Positions 18,350 through 31,108 are shown, counted from the stretch's first letter. The stretch is DNA of 64,000 bases from Chrysogorgia sp. JL179-B06 (GCA_035772405.1 JAYKKM010000159.1:626501-690500), one strand, 5' to 3'. Translations and numbers: made by a program. The notes: generated by a model from the sequence alone, not told the origin.

Positions 18350-20330
18350 GTTCAATACCTATAGTAGACCAAAAATGCGAAGGAAGAAGTCTCGAACGCG
18401 TTGTGAAGAAGCCATATTTGAAATAAACAATCTCGGAGAAAATAACGTCGGCAACCTTTCGCTACATTCCGTAACGTGTTCGGTTGTGACGTATTGTCCG
18501 TTCCCCGTTGGCACACGAACAAAAACAGACACAAAAAGCTGTGATCCTTTCTTATACCTGTAGGTGATATTATATAGATCATATTTTTGCAATCGAAAAA
18601 ACATACGCTGCAATCTCTTTGGTTCATCGTGGAACGGCTTCGTCGCAATCTGTTCCATCGGGTTGTGATCTGATTCGACCGTAATCAATCTACCATATAT
18701 ATATATTAGCCAAACCGTGCGCATGCGAAAACAATCGCCAATAGCTCTTTTTCTAATTGAGGGTTATTTTTTTCTGTTTGTGTTAATTCACTAAGGCCTA
18801 GTGAACTGGCTTCTCCTCTAATTGGATTAAGACGGCTCCAAGACCAGCCTGCGAAGCATCACACTGGATGGTAACTTATTTCTGTGGATCGCAGAATGCT
18901 AGGAAGGGAGCTTCAACTCGCACCAGGCCTTTTCATAATTTCCGTTCCAGTGCCACTCTACATCTTTGTCCTCTAGTTGACGTAGGATTTCGCACGACGA
19001 CGAAATATTGGGCACATTTTTTTCTAAATAGTTGACCATCCCAAGCGCTCTTCTTAACGACTTGATATCAGTTGGCGTAGGCATATTCACAATCGCTGCC
19101 ACTTTGTCTGGTCATGCGATGAGCCCGTTGGCTGTTAACCGATGACCGATGAATGGGACCTCTGCAAGACGTAGTTGAATCTTCTCTGTGTTTAACGTAA
19201 TACTTCGTTCTTGATCGCGTTCCAAAAAAACAACTATAGGTTCTTATCGTGGTTTTCAACTGCTTCGGGTACGGTATCACCAAATCCAATCACCAAAAAG
19301 TCTTCCATAATCACTTCAACACCGTCTAAACCTTCCACGAACACGTGAGCCTTTCTCTGCCATATCTCAGGGGCGGATCGTATTCCAAAAGGCATTCTTT
19401 TCCAATAATATCGTCCAAACGGAGTGTTGAACATTGTCAGCTGGCAAGAACGTTTGGCAAGCTTTATTTGCCAACACTCAGATTTCGCATCCAAAACAGA
19501 AAATATACTTTAGCGTTGGACAATCTGGTTGCAACGTCTTCCAACGTTGGCAGTGGATAAGGGCATGTTTTGAGGGTTTTATTCAAATCACGCTATTAAA
19601 TAGCGTAGCGCACAGATTATATTTTTAAACCCAAAATGCGTACAAACAAACTAAAATTGAGTCCGAAGAATTCCCAAATGACTCATAGCACTTATATTTA
19701 ATGGTAAATGCGGACAAACATCAACAACCTATGTTATCTGTGCACTCTGCTATACACACGCGAATTTTCCCATTCTTTTTTCGAACGGCTACCATCGAGA
19801 AAACCCACGGAGTCGGTTCGGTAACTTAGTTATTATATCATCACCTTCCATATTCTCGAGCTCTTCTTTAACTAAATCACGGATGGCGATTGCGATTTTC
19901 CTATGTGCATGTATTACTGGCGTCTGTTTCGATGTTATATTCTCCAGGGGACAGCCCAAACCTTCGAATATATCTTTAGAATAGAGGAGAACTTTTCCTT
20001 TATAATCGGCTTGCATTTGTCACTTATAGAAACTTGTAATCTTCACCAAACCAAGCTGTTCGCTAGGGTCCAATTCCAGTAAAGTCGATCCTCTGGGAAT
20101 AATTTTGGACTTGTTATGCATAATCAACACCGCATTCGTATTGCGTAGACTTTGGCCTTCTACATCTCCCGTTGCTCGTTTATATTTTTCTAAAGGCAAA
20201 ACGCTCCCGTGTCGATTTGAAATGCAATATTCTTCTTTCTATTGTGTGAAGTATTTGCGGTTCTGTTACCCGCGGCTCCGACCTTTACGTGTTGTAAAAC
20301 TAAGAAAACGATTGCGAATCTTTTGATCCT
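18350..20330 (-). pseudogene. Ty3/gypsy retrotransposon pol relic (protease region, RT, RNase H)
   Basis: Reading on the minus strand, a segment at 20016-19789 has the pre-RT region (IFEGLGCPLENI). Reverse transcriptase follows at 19494-19234 with TPFGRYYWKRMPFGIRSAPE and VIMEDFLVIGFG, where the usual catalytic pair DD reads ED. The connection region is at 19102-18899 (ALGMVNYLEKNVPNIS) and RNase H-like sequence at 18724-18560 (ITVESDHNP, FRLQKYDLYNITYRY). The pieces are in different frames with stops, so the element is dead. A block of unrelated sequence at about 19560-19790 separates the two RT parts and looks like an insertion. No LTRs were identified. Confidence 0.85.
19604..19745. repeat. 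Inverted-repeat arm A (partner 21755-21915)
   Basis: It shares AATAGCGTAGCG, AAAATGCG, ACAAACAAA, CAAATGA and GCGGACAAACAT in the same order with the reverse complement of 21755-21915. It lies inside the gypsy relic as an insertion. The pair may be two copies of one MITE or the ends of a larger composite. Confidence 0.6.
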
Positions 20331-20339
20331 ATATTTATA

Positions 20340-21600
20340 CAGTCCCGTTTAGTTAATATCGTACATGGTCCTTTGGAGCCGGATTACCGACATTACGAAG
20401 GAAGAGCTAACTGAATCGATATCGAATCTGAAGCGAATAAAGAGCATGTAATTCGAGTACCAGTCGAGGAATCAGGAAACATTTTTGACAAGTGAAGTTG
20501 TTGATCGTTTGTAATGTGTTAAAATCTTAAACGTGTCAACGAGTAAGTATATTACAAGAAAGAAAAAAGTGAGAGGAACTGATCGCAGTTCAGCTACGCA
20601 AATATTAATGACGGTGAGTCAACTAGAAGATTCTGTTAACACTAGTAATCTTGGAGAACAAAATACCAGAGTAAATCAATTAAAGACGAGCATAGAAGAA
20701 AAACTTGAGACCTTAAAACAGCTAGGCGAAGAAATCATTAACCTTATTGATGAGAAAAACATAGAAAATGAAATCGAACAGGGTGATCATTGTAGACAAG
20801 AATTACAATTGGCTTCAGCAACTATTAAAAATGTACTTGCCTCAAGTTCTACCTGTACAAGTCAGTGTGTCTGTTCCAACGAGTGAACCAACACAAGCTG
20901 TAGCATATAGTCATTTATCAGTAAACCCTCCAGTTCAACCTTCTATCAATTTAAGAGAAAATGTACCACCTCAGCAGGGAACTATGACTAACACTACTCG
21001 GGTAAAATTGCCAAAGTTAATCCTTAACAAGTTCAATGGTGACCCTAGTAAATGGAATTATTTCTGGGACACGTTTGAAGCATCGATTCATAAGAATTCT
21101 ACTTAAGCACGGATTGATAAGTTCAATTACCTCAAATCTTTGTTGGAGAAAGATGAAGCTGAGGCTATTTCTGGGTTGTCATTAACAGCAGCCAATTATG
21201 AGGAGGAACTTACCATTTTGAAACGTCATTTTCTAAATAAACAGCAGATAATCAACAGACATATGAATAATCTGTTAAACCTGTCATCTGTTGATTCTGC
21301 CCAAAACCTGAACGGTCTTCGCCAACTTCATGACACCGTGGAATCACACATTCGAAGCTTAAAATCAATGGGAGTCACCAAGGAGTCTTATAGAAGTCTT
21401 CTTTCCTCTATGTTAATGGACAAATTACCAACTGATCTACGATTGGTTGTCGGCAGAGTGGTGAAACAGGATGAAGGGAATTTGGACAATCTACTTGAAA
21501 CAGTTTAGAGAAGAGTTGGAAGCTAGAGAGAGAGTTGCTGAATCTGATGATGGTAAAAGAGAGCAAAATAAGAGAAACCATGGATCAACATCATCGCTAT
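20340..21600 (+). pseudogene. BEL/Pao retrotransposon leader and gag relic
   Basis: The plus-strand gag starts near 20533. The N-terminal part is coiled coil (NTRVNQLKTSIEEKLETLKQ), followed after a frame change near 20830 by LPKLILNKFNGDPSKWNYFW and FLNKQQIINRHMNNLLNL, the block typical of BEL/Pao gag (DUF1759). In-frame stops at about 21104 and 21506 and the early frameshift disable it. The TTTGGAGCCGGATTACC stretch near 20370 may be the leader. No protease, RT or integrase of this copy follows; the sequence breaks off near 21600. Confidence 0.8.
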
Positions 21601-21754
21601 AACCACTACCTACTGTAAGGTATTTCACCGATCGAAAGATTGTACTAGAAATACGTATACGCAACAACCCCTCGCAGGCTTACTGTTTGAAACTTTTATA
21701 GCGTAGTTGCTTACAGTACTTATTTTCGTTCTTTTACTTGAATAACACTCTGTC

Positions 21755-21915
21755 GAGATGACGTCAGTATCCATGTTTGTCCGCTTTTACCCATTATTCT
21801 TGCAGCCACAACAAAAGAAAATAGCTCATTTGAAATCACTTGTGAGTAAAATTTGGTTTGTTTGTCCGCATTTTGAGCTATTAATAGCAGCCAGACGCTA
21901 CGCTATTAGGTAATA
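21755..21915. repeat. Inverted-repeat arm B (partner 19604-19745)
   Basis: Reverse-complement match to arm A with small indels. The two arms enclose the 3' part of the gypsy relic and all of the BEL/Pao gag relic. Confidence 0.6.
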
Positions 21916-22435
21916 GACGATTCATTTTCCAAACTGAATAGATTTTCATTGGACAATTTGTCAATATCTCTGAGAGCTTTGTCTTGTCTGAATTTAATTG
22001 TTTCATAGAACATCAAACTAAATAACTGCCCAATAATGATAATTGATAATTCTACGCACATTGCGATGCGGAGCTGGCAAGGATGTGGATAAGTTATATA
22101 ATATTGATGCTTTTGGGAGGTCTCAAGTTAACGCAGGGCAGAGAAACTGATCTTTTCCAAGTCGGGACTTACAACTGATCCGTTAATGTGCAGGATTTAT
22201 ACAAGTTTTGAGTTAAAACATTGCATAACATTGTACTGTACATATATAAATATGTGTTTATATTAACTGTAATTTGTTAGGAAACAAGATGCCATTGATA
22301 CCAGCTATGTTAGCATTGAAGGGGCTATATCCATAAATATTATTGTATCACATCCCTGTCACAATTGTATCCGTGGCAAAATTCATTAAACTAAACTAAA
22401 CCTTTGTAAAAAGCGAATGGTCGGTTTCAGAATTA

Positions 22436-22640
22436 GTTAGCTAAAACGGATCTTGTATACGTGGGAAGAACTAGCACGCGATAGTCATTGACCCGCGCTC
22501 AAATATTCTCAAGTGTTAGCTAAAACGGATCTTGTATACGTGGGAAACTAGCGCACACGAACACACGATAATCCAATTCAAATATTCATGTGTTAGCTAA
22601 ATCAGATCTGGTCACACGATCACATAGCCTGAGAAGATCA
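22436..22640. repeat. Three imperfect tandem copies of a GTTAGCTAAAACGGATCTTG unit
   Basis: Copies start near 22436, 22517 and 22591, with the third diverged (TTAGCTAAATCAGATCTGG). A reverse-complement relative lies at 25742-25797, and a neighbouring block near 22398-22430 also has a complement at about 25515-25555, so pieces of one repeat family recur here in both orientations. Confidence 0.65.
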
Positions 22641-23580
22641 GACCCCCTTTATGTCTGTATATTGCGTTGTCTTCTGTTATGTGATTTAATGTTATGAGGT
22701 ACGTTTATGGTAATATAAGAGAATGGAAATGATGAACAAGGATTTTTGTTCTGATTAATGTGTGATTAGGGTTGCATTAGAAGAAAATTAAAATAATACA
22801 CAACAAATAGAATATGGGTTTTTAATAGTACAAATATCTCTCAATTCAAGTAAAAAATGTAGTGTTATAATACATGAGTCAATTGTTCAAAAGGCGATTA
22901 GCTTTTTACTGTTTAGTGGGAATTTTATGGACAGACTCTTTTCAACTAATTTGAAACAGAACATGCCAAACAGTCGATTGAATTTTAACTAAGTGATTAG
23001 CGTCAATTGCCCTTTCAGCCACTGTCTTTCATGTTCTAACGATGTTAAACTAGAATATTGTAAAAATGCTGAATATTATTACCAGTTAACAGTATTGTTT
23101 GGATGGTTTAGTGTTCTAATTGTGCCGAGCTTAATCGTTTCCGACGTCGAATATTGTCGAACCTAATGTGTATTAGACGTTTGGAATAGCTGGCCTTACT
23201 GATAAGCACTATAAAGAATAAAAAGCTGTGCTGAAAGTTGTCTTTGTATCGATTATATGGAAACACGACGATCGCCGCGATCGCTGGTTTTAAAGTTGAG
23301 CGATCGTAGCGATGGTGGTGATCATATGGAAACCAGGCTTAAGCGTTCAATATAACAAAACAATGCGTATAACAAAACAAATTATAACAAAATATAACTA
23401 ATATTATTGTCGGCAATACGATATGTTGTTATTGTCGTAGTTTCGCGTTTATAAGTCGAATGAGGTTTTTAAAGGACGAGTCGTACAAGTCGTAAATATA
23501 TATTCGTATGTTGATAATATATTATAAACACAGCTGGAGTCCTCTTGTGTCTGCTTGCCTTCGTCTCGATAATGTTTATT
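22640..23580. other. No gene seen
   Basis: AT-rich, with a short palindromic GCGATCG cluster near 23265-23310. No coding region was supported. Confidence 0.4.
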
Positions 23581-23591
23581 GCATCAGAAAA

Positions 23592-23725
23592 GTACCGGTG
23601 AAGTAGATGTAAAAATGTCCGACCGGAGAAGAAGATGCATGGTCAGACCTTTACTGATCCATAGTCATGGACATGGTTGGTGAATTAGATGTGGAAATGT
23701 CCGACCGGAGAAGAAGATGGGTACG
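23592..23725. repeat. Direct duplication with AATGTCCGACCGGAGAAG
   Basis: Two copies of a roughly 40-bp unit at about 23600-23640 and 23680-23720. Confidence 0.75.
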
Positions 23726-23739
23726 AATGGGGTGCACCA

Positions 23740-25403
23740 CAGGACAAAATTTAAAATTTAAGGACATTTAAGGTGACCTTAAATCTTCTTAAAGTTAATT
23801 TAAAATATAGATTCCCGTAAATGGCATTTCCTGCATTCTGAGCGGTGATTTTTAAGCTCAAAGGTTTATAAAATTTCATATTTTGGACCGTTTCTCTTTA
23901 TATCAGAGCGCATCAGCATGCCTATATATACGAACTAATGCAAAGAAAAATCAGCCGTCGCACGCAGGCTAGCCCGCCCTCAGCCCTCCCAATGCATAAC
24001 GCCTGACACGCAAATTTTAATGTAAACAGTAAACACGGCAATGCTATTTTTTCTAATATCTGTTCGATTGAAGGTCTTCGTGTGACAAAACGTTTATAAA
24101 AATCAACGGCAAGGTATACGAAACATATCTTTTACGAAATTATATCGCTTTAATGGACATAAAAGCATTGAATCACCGGGTAAACGTCGAATAGATCTTG
24201 AAGCCATGTCCTTTGATTTTAATTTAAAGATGAGGTTTGGGTACTTTACTCGCTTACGCATTTTCTCATCAATAACATCTGATATTCATATTTTAAGTAG
24301 ACGAAACGTACAGCGTTCGATTCGCCAGATTCAAGTGATCATTTCGATATAAAATTTATTTAAATCAGACAAAAACAACGTTTCATAATAATTAATATTA
24401 CGGAGTCTCACGGATAAATGTCAACACAGCATAATAATATTTTCCTGTCCTTCACACTTCGGGGCTGCCCATTCCGTCTTCATGATTTATCTCTCATCCG
24501 TGCTTCTGTCATCTAGTCATCTTGGAGAGAATCTTTGCAATGGTTTGCCGGTTTACAATTCTCGGTAAACATTTTCAACTGCGATTCATTGCCAATAAAA
24601 CGAAAGAAAGACGAATGGCCAAGAACCGGCATTGGTCGCTGTCCAACAAGAAGATTTTTGTCGTTGATGTTTCGAACCGAAAACGGTTTTCTAAGCAGTT
24701 CACAAACAAGGACTGTTTGGACAGAATCAGAGCTCGTTGATGCCATGATAAATCAAGGATATCCTTAAACAGGCCATAGTTGGTAAGGCGGAAAGCTAAT
24801 ATTTTGGGCTATCACTATCAGGCTATGGTCATGCTCATCCAAAATAGCATGACCAGCTTGTCTAAAATAGGCAAACTGAGCATGCGTCAAGTGCCGTCAA
24901 CCAATCATATTTCGAGAATAAGCATGACTGTTCATATAGCTGGTCATGCTATTCACAAAGAGCATGACTTGGGCCGGGGCCAGGCTGAACAAAAGAGCCT
25001 GGGAATGAAGACGGCGGTTTTAGACGCCCGATCAATCAGGGACGGATAAGGAGCGAGAATATCCGCGTAATATGCGTAAATGCACACGACTTCAAAGTTC
25101 TAAGGAGAGATTTCAAATAAAGTAAATAAAAGCAAACAAAACTATATATTTTCAGGAAATTTTTAGTCATGCTGAGCATGACTAGCATGACCGCTAGCTT
25201 CGCCACTGCTAGTTATAACTCGTCCAAAATAACCCACCAACATGAAAATAACAAAATACTAATCGAATAAATCGTTTAACTTTCGCTTCGCTTTGATTTT
25301 GGATTCCGAATCAAAAATCAAAAAGTACGCTTAGCTGAGTAACCAAGCAGATCGTGACATTTAAGTAAGCTTTAAGTGAACTTAATTCTTAAATTTCGTC
25401 CTG
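23740..25403. mobile_element. Possible hAT-like inverted-repeat element
   Basis: The left end CAGGACAAAATTTAA (23740) matches the complement of the right end TTAAATTTCGTCCTG (25389-25403) with one mismatch, and weaker similarity (ACTTAAG-type) continues inward. Flanking TGCAC sequences are similar but not a perfect 8-bp duplication. The interior has no transposase; repeated GGTCATGCT/AGCATGACC palindromes lie at 24820-25195. Treat as tentative. Confidence 0.4.
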
Positions 25404-25569
25404 TGCACGTGCCTGTACGATCAGAGTCGCGCTTGATACCACAACTAAGGGGCTCGCCCCAATGAAATAATATATGTTTCCTTTTCAAAATATTTACAGC
25501 TTTTTCATTTATTTTTGAAACCGACCATAAGCTATTCGCTTTTACAAAGGTTTTTACAAGCCAAACTAA

Positions 25570-25675
25570 TGATGGTTCTTAAATTTAATTGCACAAATGA
25601 CGTCACCTGGTGCAATATGAAAAACTAATATTGCACGCTATGACGTTTTTCCAAGATGCAATTCTTAAATAGTTG
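25570..25675. repeat. Inverted repeat with TTCTTAAAT ends
   Basis: TTCTTAAAT...ATTGCA and GGTGCAATA on the left pair with TATTGCA and TGCAATTCTTAAAT on the right. Small foldback of about 100 bp. Confidence 0.5.
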
Positions 25676-25953
25676 ATAAAGTTAATCTTTAAATAAATAT
25701 CGACTGCTGTTGTTTATTTTGGCTTTTTTTTTAATTCGGTGATCTGATTTAGCTAACACATGAATATTTAATCGCGGGAATTGGACTATCGTGCAAATAT
25801 TAAATTTAGACCCTTTATTAGTTTGGTTTGTAAAAAAATATTTGTGAAAAGCGAATAGTTTATGGATTGTCCTATCCACCACCAATGAGAAACCTTCAAT
25901 TGTTTAGAAAACAATATATATTTCAACCTTTCAAAAAATATTTCATTATAACG

Positions 25954-26835
25954 ATGGCCCATACGAAACAAACGAGACGAAGTATGTCAAGTCAAGGAAA
26001 AGACGTTGCTCGAATGTTAGAAATAAAAAAACAAGGAGAAAAAAAGTTAAGGAAAGAATTAAAACGAAATGCTACCGTCAAACAACATCATCATCAAAGT
26101 TACGCTGAACTTTCAGCAGAAATTCGACCAAGACCACTACAAACACCGCAACATCTATCGCCTCCATCACCGATACAACCTAACTACGAACCTGTTACAC
26201 CTGAATAAATACTACCACCACCCGCAGAGGAAAACAACCCCGTTCAAGAATATATACTTTACATGCCAATTGATTTCTTTGGACACCCCCCAGAATCTAC
26301 AATCGCTAATATATACCAAGACATGGTCAATGAACTGATCCCTACCGATGCTCAACGAGCACTTACACCTCTTCCTCAAAGTCCTGTATGCCCTCCACCT
26401 CCTCCAACACTATCATCATCACCGGCGCCATCAACATCCCTTGAAATCCTCGAAAAAGCTGCTATTGAAATCAAAGAACCTGAAGAATTGGATGATAGTA
26501 GCAACGAACCACCATTAAAGAAAAAATGTTTCAAACGGTCCTTAATCTATATGAAAAGGGATAAAGGCTGTGAACTTGCACACGAAGAAAAACGGGTAAC
26601 TATATTTTGTAATTTTGATCAAGACGTTGTATGCCATCAATTTGATAAATTCCGTGAACTAAAAGAACTCTATCAAGAGAAACTTTATATTAATGATCAA
26701 TATTTGAAATGGAGAAATAAAAGAACCATTTCTGATCTCATGGAGAAACGCTATATCTGTGATAATAATAAAGATGACAAAAAGAAACTAGAAACTCAAT
26801 CCAAACGAAAATTAAATGTAAAGAAAAATGTTTGA
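25954..26835 (+). pseudogene. ORF with histone H3-tail-like N-terminus, one in-frame stop
   Basis: From ATG 25954 the product starts MAHTKQTRRSMSSQGK, close to the histone H3 N-terminus (A-R-T-K-Q-T-A-R-K-S). A basic segment follows (KKQGEKKLRKELKRN), then a Pro-rich stretch. A single TAA at 26206-26208 interrupts the frame after 84 residues; the same frame stays open from there to 26835. The second part holds another Pro-rich run (PPPPPTLSSSP), an acidic patch and a Lys-rich C-terminus with a KKKCFKR nuclear-signal-like cluster. The protein family is unknown to me. One stop in an otherwise open frame of nearly 300 codons means recent inactivation, readthrough or an error in the sequence. Confidence 0.55.
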
Positions 26836-26887
26836 TATATAAAATAAATGTTTTTCTTGTAAAATTAATAAAGACCGTTTGATCATC

Positions 26888-27307
26888 ATGGAGTGTGTAT
26901 GGATTATTATTGAACAAGAATTGCAACGTTTTCACATTCGACTTAATAAAAAGATGAAAGATTCTATTGTGAAATGTAGCAAATATTTTATCAAACCTAT
27001 ATGATTTCATTTTTAAAAGATAATCACCAACTGGAACAAGTCTATCATTTAATGGGAAGACATGAAATTGGACACATTCGCTTATTACGTCTTACTTCTC
27101 CATTACTTTAAAAATAAACATTTGGATCCGTGTGATGAGGAAACTATTAAATATTTAGTACGACTCACCATTTTGGACTTTAGAAATTCTCGTCAAAAAA
27201 CAATATTATTTCCCGACACCGTACCGTCACCACCATCAACGTATTATTCCCCAAATTGGATACGATACTTCACAACATTTCTCGTTGAGATATGTAAATA
27301 TATTTGA
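26888..27307 (+). pseudogene. Chain of short overlapping ORFs downstream of the H3-like ORF
   Basis: ORF a (26888-27004, MECVWIIIEQELQRF) overlaps ORF b (27001-27108, MISFLKDNHQLEQVY) as ATGA. ORF c (27062-27307, MKLDTFAYYVLLLHY to YSPNWIRYFTTF) overlaps b in a third frame. Protein-like composition passes from one frame to the next, which suggests a single gene with frameshifts and not three genes. No family recognised. It may be the continuation or partner of the preceding ORF. Confidence 0.4.
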
Positions 27308-27309
27308 AC

Positions 27310-28580
27310 AATTCACTTATTTACATAATGTTTGGAAATGATCTAATATCGTCATAATTATTATACAAATGTGTTAAATAGGCGTCAATACAATATTCAA
27401 TAATAATACTATTGACTTGCTTATTGCTTTCAAGAGTGACCATTATCTTATGATCATGTAATATATTTAGATAGGGGGTATTTAGAGTTAATCATAGTTA
27501 ATATAACCCGACGGGGTTTGGAAGCACGGGTCATGTGACAAAATATGTTATTGTTCACTGTCACGTGACCACGAAGGTGCATCAGAGCGTTCAATCGAAT
27601 AGGGTTTTCATAAACGAAGCGACGAGAAAGCTCACAAAAACGTCGATTTAGCTAGTTTTAGAAGCATAAGTCAGAAGCATACTGGAGTAGGAATTTTCCG
27701 TATTGCAATTGAAGAGGACGACTTAGAGAATAAAACATGGCATGCGTGGATATCAGATATGCGTTGTATATATATTACGAAGGACCAAGAACTTGAGACG
27801 GCATGAAAGGTCGACTATCGCATCTATGTTTTCAAGAAATCTTTTGAGACAGAATACATTGAATGTTGTAAGTATATTTTTGATATTTCTATAAGTAATA
27901 CGCATTAACCTGTAAAACAAGACAAACGTTGGACAAGTGCGTCGACCATTCCATGGACAATAACGAAGACAAATAGCTTATTTGTGTTTATTTATCAATA
28001 AGCAAGTGTCTCATACAGTATGTTATTTAAAACTTATACATTTGTTTGACATACATTAATTCAAAAGTAACGAACCGTAGACCAAAGTATGTTTCTTTAC
28101 CGGTTTAGTTTCGAGACGTAAGAGACAAGTCCCAGGAGCAGTGTCTACGATAAATTTACCAGTGAAGAGAAAATTTATGAATTTAAAAATAATTAGATTT
28201 TGCCTTTGAAGATGATATGATGGCCAAAAACCAAGGATGAGGAAGTGTTGTTTTTCAGTTCTTCCACTCAACCTATAAACTGATTTAGCTTCTTATTATA
28301 CACTGGTCTGTTGCTGCCAATCCAACTCAACTATAAACTGATTTATCTTCCTAATACAATGGTTTGCTGTTAATCCAACTCAACTACAGTATAACTGGTC
28401 AGCTACTGCTCGTCTAACTCAACTATAAATAAACTGATTTAACTGTTTTATCTGCAGGCCTGCTGTTCATGCTGAAGTCTGTTCTGTTGCTACAGAAACT
28501 CATCCCATTTCTTGACAGATTATAAACCTCACTTGCTATTCACTAAAGTGTGTGTGTATAGTCTTATTATATGTATATAG
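27310..28580. other. No gene seen
   Basis: AT-rich DNA. A paired TCATGTGACA/TGTCACGTGACC motif sits at 27532-27570. Three short direct copies of an AACTATAAACTGATTTA-like unit occur at 28270-28440. Nothing else supportable. Confidence 0.4.
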
Positions 28581-28586
28581 AGGATA

Positions 28587-28691
28587 TTACATGGTGGTGC
28601 GAAGATATGAATTTTCTCTTCGAGTGGTAAAAATAATTTTTTTATGAATGAGCCGAGAAGATAAAATTCATATCTTCAAGCCACCTTGTAA
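28587..28691. mobile_element. Palindromic MITE (GAAGATATGAATTTT ends)
   Basis: TTACATGGTGG and GAAGATATGAATTTTCTCTTC on the left pair with GAGAAGATAAAATTCATATCTTC and CCACCTTGTAA on the right. I recognise this foldback family as abundant in anthozoan genomes, from memory. It is the best single hint to the host lineage. Confidence 0.7.
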
Positions 28692-28699
28692 TTTTCTTT

Positions 28700-30820
28700 T
28701 TATTATATAGATTCAATGCAAAAGGTGTGAACATGTTTAATCACGTGATCAATATCTAAACTAGTGAGGATATGGAAAATATTCACTGCATATTTCTTAG
28801 TAAAACACTCCCATCTATATAATAAATAGTCTTATTACATCAGTACATCAGATGAAGGATATAGTTGTAATATAATGTAATAATAAATAAATATGAATTT
28901 AAAATATTAATTGTTTGTATTTCCTAATCCTGCCTAGACTCTTGATGTGTTGCAAGGTGGTAATATGTTGGTAAAACGTTTTGGGAGACAAAATGCTCAT
29001 GTTTTGAGAAAGATCCTTCTTTCAGATTTGAAGAGATCTTGCTCGTTATTATTTTGTTCCTACATAATTTAGCAGTACACCATCTTTTAGGTTGATAAGA
29101 TTAGGAAGGACTAGGTTAACCATCAAGTATGGTTTATAGACAATTACATCTTGTCATTGGGTTTCTTCAACTGTTTACATAAAACATTCCTTCTTTGAGT
29201 GTATGCTGACTTAGTTTGTAATTATTGACAATATCCTAACAAAAGAAAAAGACCTAACAGTAATATATAATTTAACATTAAATTTAACAGGGTCTGCTTT
29301 CGCAGACTAAAACATTAAGACTGACATTCTTTTGATATTTGTACATCACAATTCAATGTTGCATCACAAGATTTTCACGGGAATAAGTCAAGACTTCATA
29401 CACTATTTTGTCCACTGGTGGACTAGTGAACTTGTCTTTATTGACGTGTGCTTCCTATAATCTAACTCCAGGGGAGCCCAAAGTCCACCCCTATGGTTGT
29501 TCGCATTGATGACATCAAGGCTTGAAGTTCTTTGTTCATGGTGGAATGCCATCTGATCTTGAGCAGTTTTTGCTTTTTTTATATGTTGACCATATTACAT
29601 AGCCAGCCAAATAAGATAAAGGGCCAAATTCCTGTGGAAATTCCTAAAATTAATGCAAAATTACATTGAGATGGCGGAAACAAGATTATTACACAATGAT
29701 TCCAGGTGAGGGTAGTTATGTTCTATTAAGCTGTTTACAAAACCAGAAATTATGGAGAAAATCCATAAAACTATTAAATTATGAAATGAGTACCATACAA
29801 CTATTTTATGAAAGAAAATATTGAAATAAATACCTCAGGTCAGATATTTCTTTTATATCACTATCAACTTGTTCAAGGAATCCAATCAAGCGTTAAGGAA
29901 GGTGGATGACCATTAAGAACAATCTTTTGGTCACTATACGAGTGAAAATGTTCTTTCCAGTTGTTATTTGTAGTTCCATAGAACTTTTAAATTTCAAAAC
30001 GTCATACTATTGATCGCTTCGACAAACGAATCGCTTGGTTGTAGGCTTAATAACTCTGCAACGTGTTTCTTCTTGTAAAGTTTTTCGTCGGCTAAATGCT
30101 GACCGATGTCACGGATAATATAATTTATAAAAGAGTGTACTTCAAACCCTGTGTTCAAACTGAACTATGGGCGCGTTCATGAAGGTGTGTGTTCAACCAA
30201 TGAGGTAATTTATATGTACAACCTATTGTTGATCTGTTATTCTGTTTCTCGTTTTTCTTTTTCATAAGTGTGTTTTTGTTACCATGACTATGATTTACGC
30301 ATATATCTTGGGTATAGTCAATAGATAGATATCGCCAAGAACGGCTGGTAAGGCCTTCACTAATAAATTGAACGAAATTAAAGAAATTTTACAAAGGCTT
30401 TACTTAAAAGGGTAACAATTGAACAGTATAAATTATTGATAACTTCATGGCCACTATCTGGAGACAAATGTCCTATTTAATATTTGATTTCCGATATAGA
30501 CAAAAAATATAATTTTGGTAAACAGCTTTCAGGGGTTATGTAGGGAAAGCTGTTGCACCACCTGTCACCTATCAAGTTCTCACATTACATGAGCGAGCTC
30601 AGATATGAATTTTTTTATTTGAATATCTCTCACGTGTGAACGAAAGCGAACGAGTGAGATATTTTATCTTCACAGGAAGTAGAAGAAAGTGAAACTCCGA
30701 GTAGTGACATTTTAAAGAATAACGTCGACTCCGTCTCGTGGGCCACTTTTTTGTTCTTACCACGTTCTGACGTCATCTGTGCATGTATAACTGAACAGAC
30801 AACGGCAAAATGGAATCTAT
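28700..30820. other. No gene seen
   Basis: About 2 kb of AT-rich sequence with scattered repeat fragments. One fragment near 30690-30715 (GTGAAACTCCGAGTAGTGACA) is repeated at 30906-30930 next to a (TA)n tract and resembles the 3' part of the hammerhead-like family at 31.2-31.4 kb. Confidence 0.4.
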
Positions 30821-30824
30821 TTGT

Positions 30825-30827
<3 letters not shown>

Positions 30828-30870
<43 letters not shown>
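30828..30870. repeat. (TA)n microsatellite
   Basis: About 40 bp of TA, followed at 30885-30930 by a degenerate hammerhead-like stretch (ATGATGATCGCC, GAGCGTGAAAC). Confidence 0.9.
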
Positions 30871-31029
30871 TATAAACTTTATTCTTTAAATGATGATCGC
30901 CATGAGCGTGAAACTCCGAGTAGTGACATTTTAAAGTATATTAACGTTTATATATTTATATTTATAACTCGCTCTATCTCTTTTGGTATTGAGCACTCTT
31001 GTCTATCAACTAACAATTTTTATACATCT

Positions 31030-31032
<3 letters not shown>

Positions 31033-31108
<76 letters not shown>
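31033..31108. repeat. (TA)n microsatellite
   Basis: About 75 bp of pure TA, 65 bp upstream of a long palindrome. Confidence 0.95.

Noticed and set aside
24513..25049. Overlapping 70-90-codon frames on both strands
   Set aside because: No domain or ATG-supported gene; they lie in a region of GGTCATGCT palindromes inside a probable repeat.
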